NCBI GenBank assembly: GCA_945875135.1
Contig: CAMCJO010000072.1
Coordinates: 1-8,787 of the forward strand
Source: an uncultured Porphyromonas sp.
GTDB lineage: Bacteria; Bacteroidota; Bacteroidia; Bacteroidales; Porphyromonadaceae
DNA: 8,787 nt
Reading direction: 5' to 3'
The translations under genes and the position numbers were made by a program. Below the pieces are notes generated by a model. That model worked only from the letters and a program-made list of their open reading frames with translations, was not told where the DNA came from and searched no databases. Shown in pieces: positions 7,905 to 8,787 of this stretch; position 1 is the first letter of the stretch; each line of letters starts with the position of its first letter.

Positions 7905-8046
7905 TCGTTGTCACTAAAGTGTGTATATCTAATCCGCCTCAATGTCTCTGACATGATCGGTAGAGATACAGACTCACCCTACTGAGAGATATCTCAGTGG
8001 TCAAACGCATAGATCCGAGCCATACATCTAATCCCCCCTAACAAAA
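7905..8046 (-). ncRNA. ssrS: Candidate 6S RNA between zapA and rny
   Basis: 6S RNA binds RNA polymerase holoenzyme by mimicking an open promoter, forming a long rod with a central bubble. The 168-bp zapA-rny gap can fold this way on the minus strand. A closing stem pairs TTGTTA (8044-8039) with TGACAA (7913-7908). ATGT pairs with ACAT, and ATGGCTCGG pairs with CCGATCAT with a bulge. A loose region suits the central bubble, and the apical stem is ACTGAGA/TCTCAGT (7998-7992 with 7987-7981, loop 7991-7988). A weak promoter-like TCCTTTTG (8049-8042) precedes a run of six G (8038-8033). From memory, 6S RNA genes lie beside zapA in many bacteria. At about 140 nt it is shorter than usual, so the ends and identity are uncertain. 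It could instead be an rny leader. Confidence 0.45.
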
Positions 8047-8069
8047 GGAAAGAGACGCTCTCCCGCAGC

Positions 8070-8402
8070 CTACAACTGTCGCTCTAGCAGGCTATTTACC
8101 TCCGAGAGACGCTTCAGCAGCTCTGTCGTGTCTTTACTCTCCTTGAGCACCTCACACTGTACGGCTATATCCACAGCCGCCATAAGCCAGTGCAACTGCT
8201 CATCGCCCTCCGCAGGCTGCGGGTAAGCTGCACGATACTTCTTGACGAGAGCCGATATCGTATGCTGTGCACGACGATAGTAAGGCTCCTCGCAGCGCGG
8301 CACGTCGATGGGGATAGCGATACCATCGACAAGTAGCGTGATACTCTGCATCTCGTCCTGACGATGCTCTGGTTTAGTGCTATGCAGATCCATCTGTGCC
8401 AT
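8070..8402 (-). CDS. zapA: Cell division protein ZapA
   Basis: ZapA is a small cytosolic protein that bundles and cross-links FtsZ filaments in the Z-ring. The 110-aa product fits the ZapA fold. A short beta-hairpin region (about 18-34, ITLLVDGIAIPIDV) is followed by a first helix (about 38-58, with EEPYYRRAQHTISALVKKY) and a long C-terminal coiled-coil helix (about 67-108). The segment LMAAVDIAVQCEVL (73-86) resembles the family's conserved A-A-L-x-x-A-x-x pattern. The ATG at 8402 is chosen because it overlaps the stop of the preceding gene as TAATG, a typical coupling arrangement. Starting at Met18 (8351) would remove a non-conserved N-terminal tail and is the main alternative. Sequence identity to well-studied ZapA proteins is low, so the name rests on pattern and neighbourhood. 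Confidence 0.87.
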   Translation of the reverse strand: MAQMDLHSTKPEHRQDEMQSITLLVDGIAIPIDVPRCEEPYYRRAQHTISALVKKYRAAYPQPAEGDEQLHWLMAAVDIAVQCEVLKESKDTTELLKRLSEVNSLLERQL

Positions 8403-8725
8403 TAGTGAGACTGAGTTGTAGCTGTACTATGCTGTAGCTCTAGGAGAGCTATACTTTGGTTCATTCGTTTGATCATCTGAGACAGTCGCTCCTTAGCGAT
8501 GCCCATATCAGTACCACTGACGATAAGAGCACGCGCCATCAAGAGTTGCCGGTTGCGACTCTCGAGTCCCTCCAGCTCATCACACTGCTCACTGAGCCGT
8601 GCTTTGAGGTCTGCTATCTCCCTGCGCTGCGCCTCTATCTCTTGTTGCAGCGCATCACGCTGCTCGATGAGTCGCAGAGCATTCTGGTAGAGTGCATCCA
8701 CCTGTAGTTGCTCGTCGTGCGTCAT
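8402..8725 (-). CDS. Small coiled-coil protein encoded upstream of zapA (possible ZapB-like partner)
   Basis: I recognise this as the coiled-coil hypothetical often found before zapA in Bacteroidales, but no function is established to my knowledge. From the ATG at 8725 the product is 107 aa. Residues about 6-66 are charged, Gln/Glu/Arg/Leu-rich and helical with coiled-coil periodicity. A break at SGTD (70-73) is followed by an amphipathic helix (about 74-97, GIAKERLSQMIKRMNQSIAL). There is no signal peptide or membrane segment, so it should be cytosolic. The reading frame is open back to an ATG at 8770, but that codon lies upstream of the predicted transcription start, so 8725 is preferred. 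Its stop overlaps the zapA start (TAATG). Size, helicity and coupling resemble a ZapB-type partner of ZapA; that role is inference only. Confidence 0.8.
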   Translation of the reverse strand: MTHDEQLQVDALYQNALRLIEQRDALQQEIEAQRREIADLKARLSEQCDELEGLESRNRQLLMARALIVSGTDMGIAKERLSQMIKRMNQSIALLELQHSTATTQSH

Positions 8726-8744
8726 TTCGTCACCATGTCTATCA

Positions 8745-8776
8745 CAAAGGTACAGAAAAAAAAGACTCATCCCAAG
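8745..8776 (-). promoter_or_regulatory. Bacteroidota-type promoter for the coiled-coil gene-zapA-rny cluster
   Basis: On the minus strand, CTTG (8776-8773) is followed by a 20-nt spacer and TACCTTTG (8752-8745), a full match to TAnnTTTG. The spacer includes a run of eight T (8763-8756). The predicted start of transcription, near 8738, leaves a leader of roughly a dozen nt before the ATG at 8725. This position excludes the longer ORF start at 8770. Confidence 0.72.
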
Positions 8777-8787
8777 ATTTTGTCGCA

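Noticed and set aside
8456..8707. Two plus-strand frames (83 and 63 codons) opposite the coiled-coil gene
   Set aside because: Ser/Arg/Leu-rich products of this kind are typical antisense reads of Glu/Gln/Arg coiled coils. The minus-strand gene has the promoter and the coupling to zapA.
8756..8763. Run of eight A (T on the minus strand) as a terminator T-tract for a gene to the right
   Set aside because: No stem precedes it in either direction within the window. It lies inside the spacer of a well-matched promoter, where AT-rich tracts are common.
1..8787. CRISPR array, tRNA or rRNA gene, insertion sequence, prophage or defence island
   Set aside because: I saw no regularly spaced repeats, cloverleaf, transposase-like protein or phage-type gene. 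Coding density and gene identities are those of a core housekeeping region.

Overview
The window looks like chromosomal housekeeping DNA from a member of the Bacteroidota, most likely Porphyromonas or a close relative. Three things suggest this: a dxs-trkA-trkH cluster as I know it from Bacteroidales, a coiled-coil gene-zapA-rny cluster, and two promoters of the Bacteroidota type (TTTG/TTG, a spacer of about 20 nt, then TAnnTTTG), with almost no classical Shine-Dalgarno sites. The genus rests on protein resemblance from memory and is an inference.

Layout. Positions 1-319 are intergenic. They hold a heptanucleotide tandem repeat, a 97-bp imperfect inverted repeat, and an excellent promoter with a leader of about 95 nt for dxs. 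Plus strand, 320-5061: dxs (isoprenoid precursor synthesis), trkA and trkH (potassium uptake). dxs and trkA overlap by 10 bp, and trkH follows 51 bp after trkA, so the three probably form one operon. trkH then meets an oppositely oriented LptF/LptG-family permease gene with only 8 bp between the stop codons; both stops lie in the arms of an inverted repeat.

Minus strand, 8776 down to 5070: a promoter, a small coiled-coil protein gene, zapA (TAATG overlap), a 168-bp gap that may encode 6S RNA, rny (RNase Y), two back-to-back hairpins, then the permease gene. This side combines Z-ring assembly, RNA decay and outer-membrane LPS export.

All seven protein genes appear intact. I see no insertion sequence, prophage, CRISPR array, tRNA, rRNA or defence gene. 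The points most worth checking are the candidate 6S RNA, the coiled-coil/ZapA pair, the corrected start of the coiled-coil gene, the 97-bp inverted repeat, and the degenerate second nucleotide-binding motif of TrkA. I found no convincing undescribed multi-gene system.
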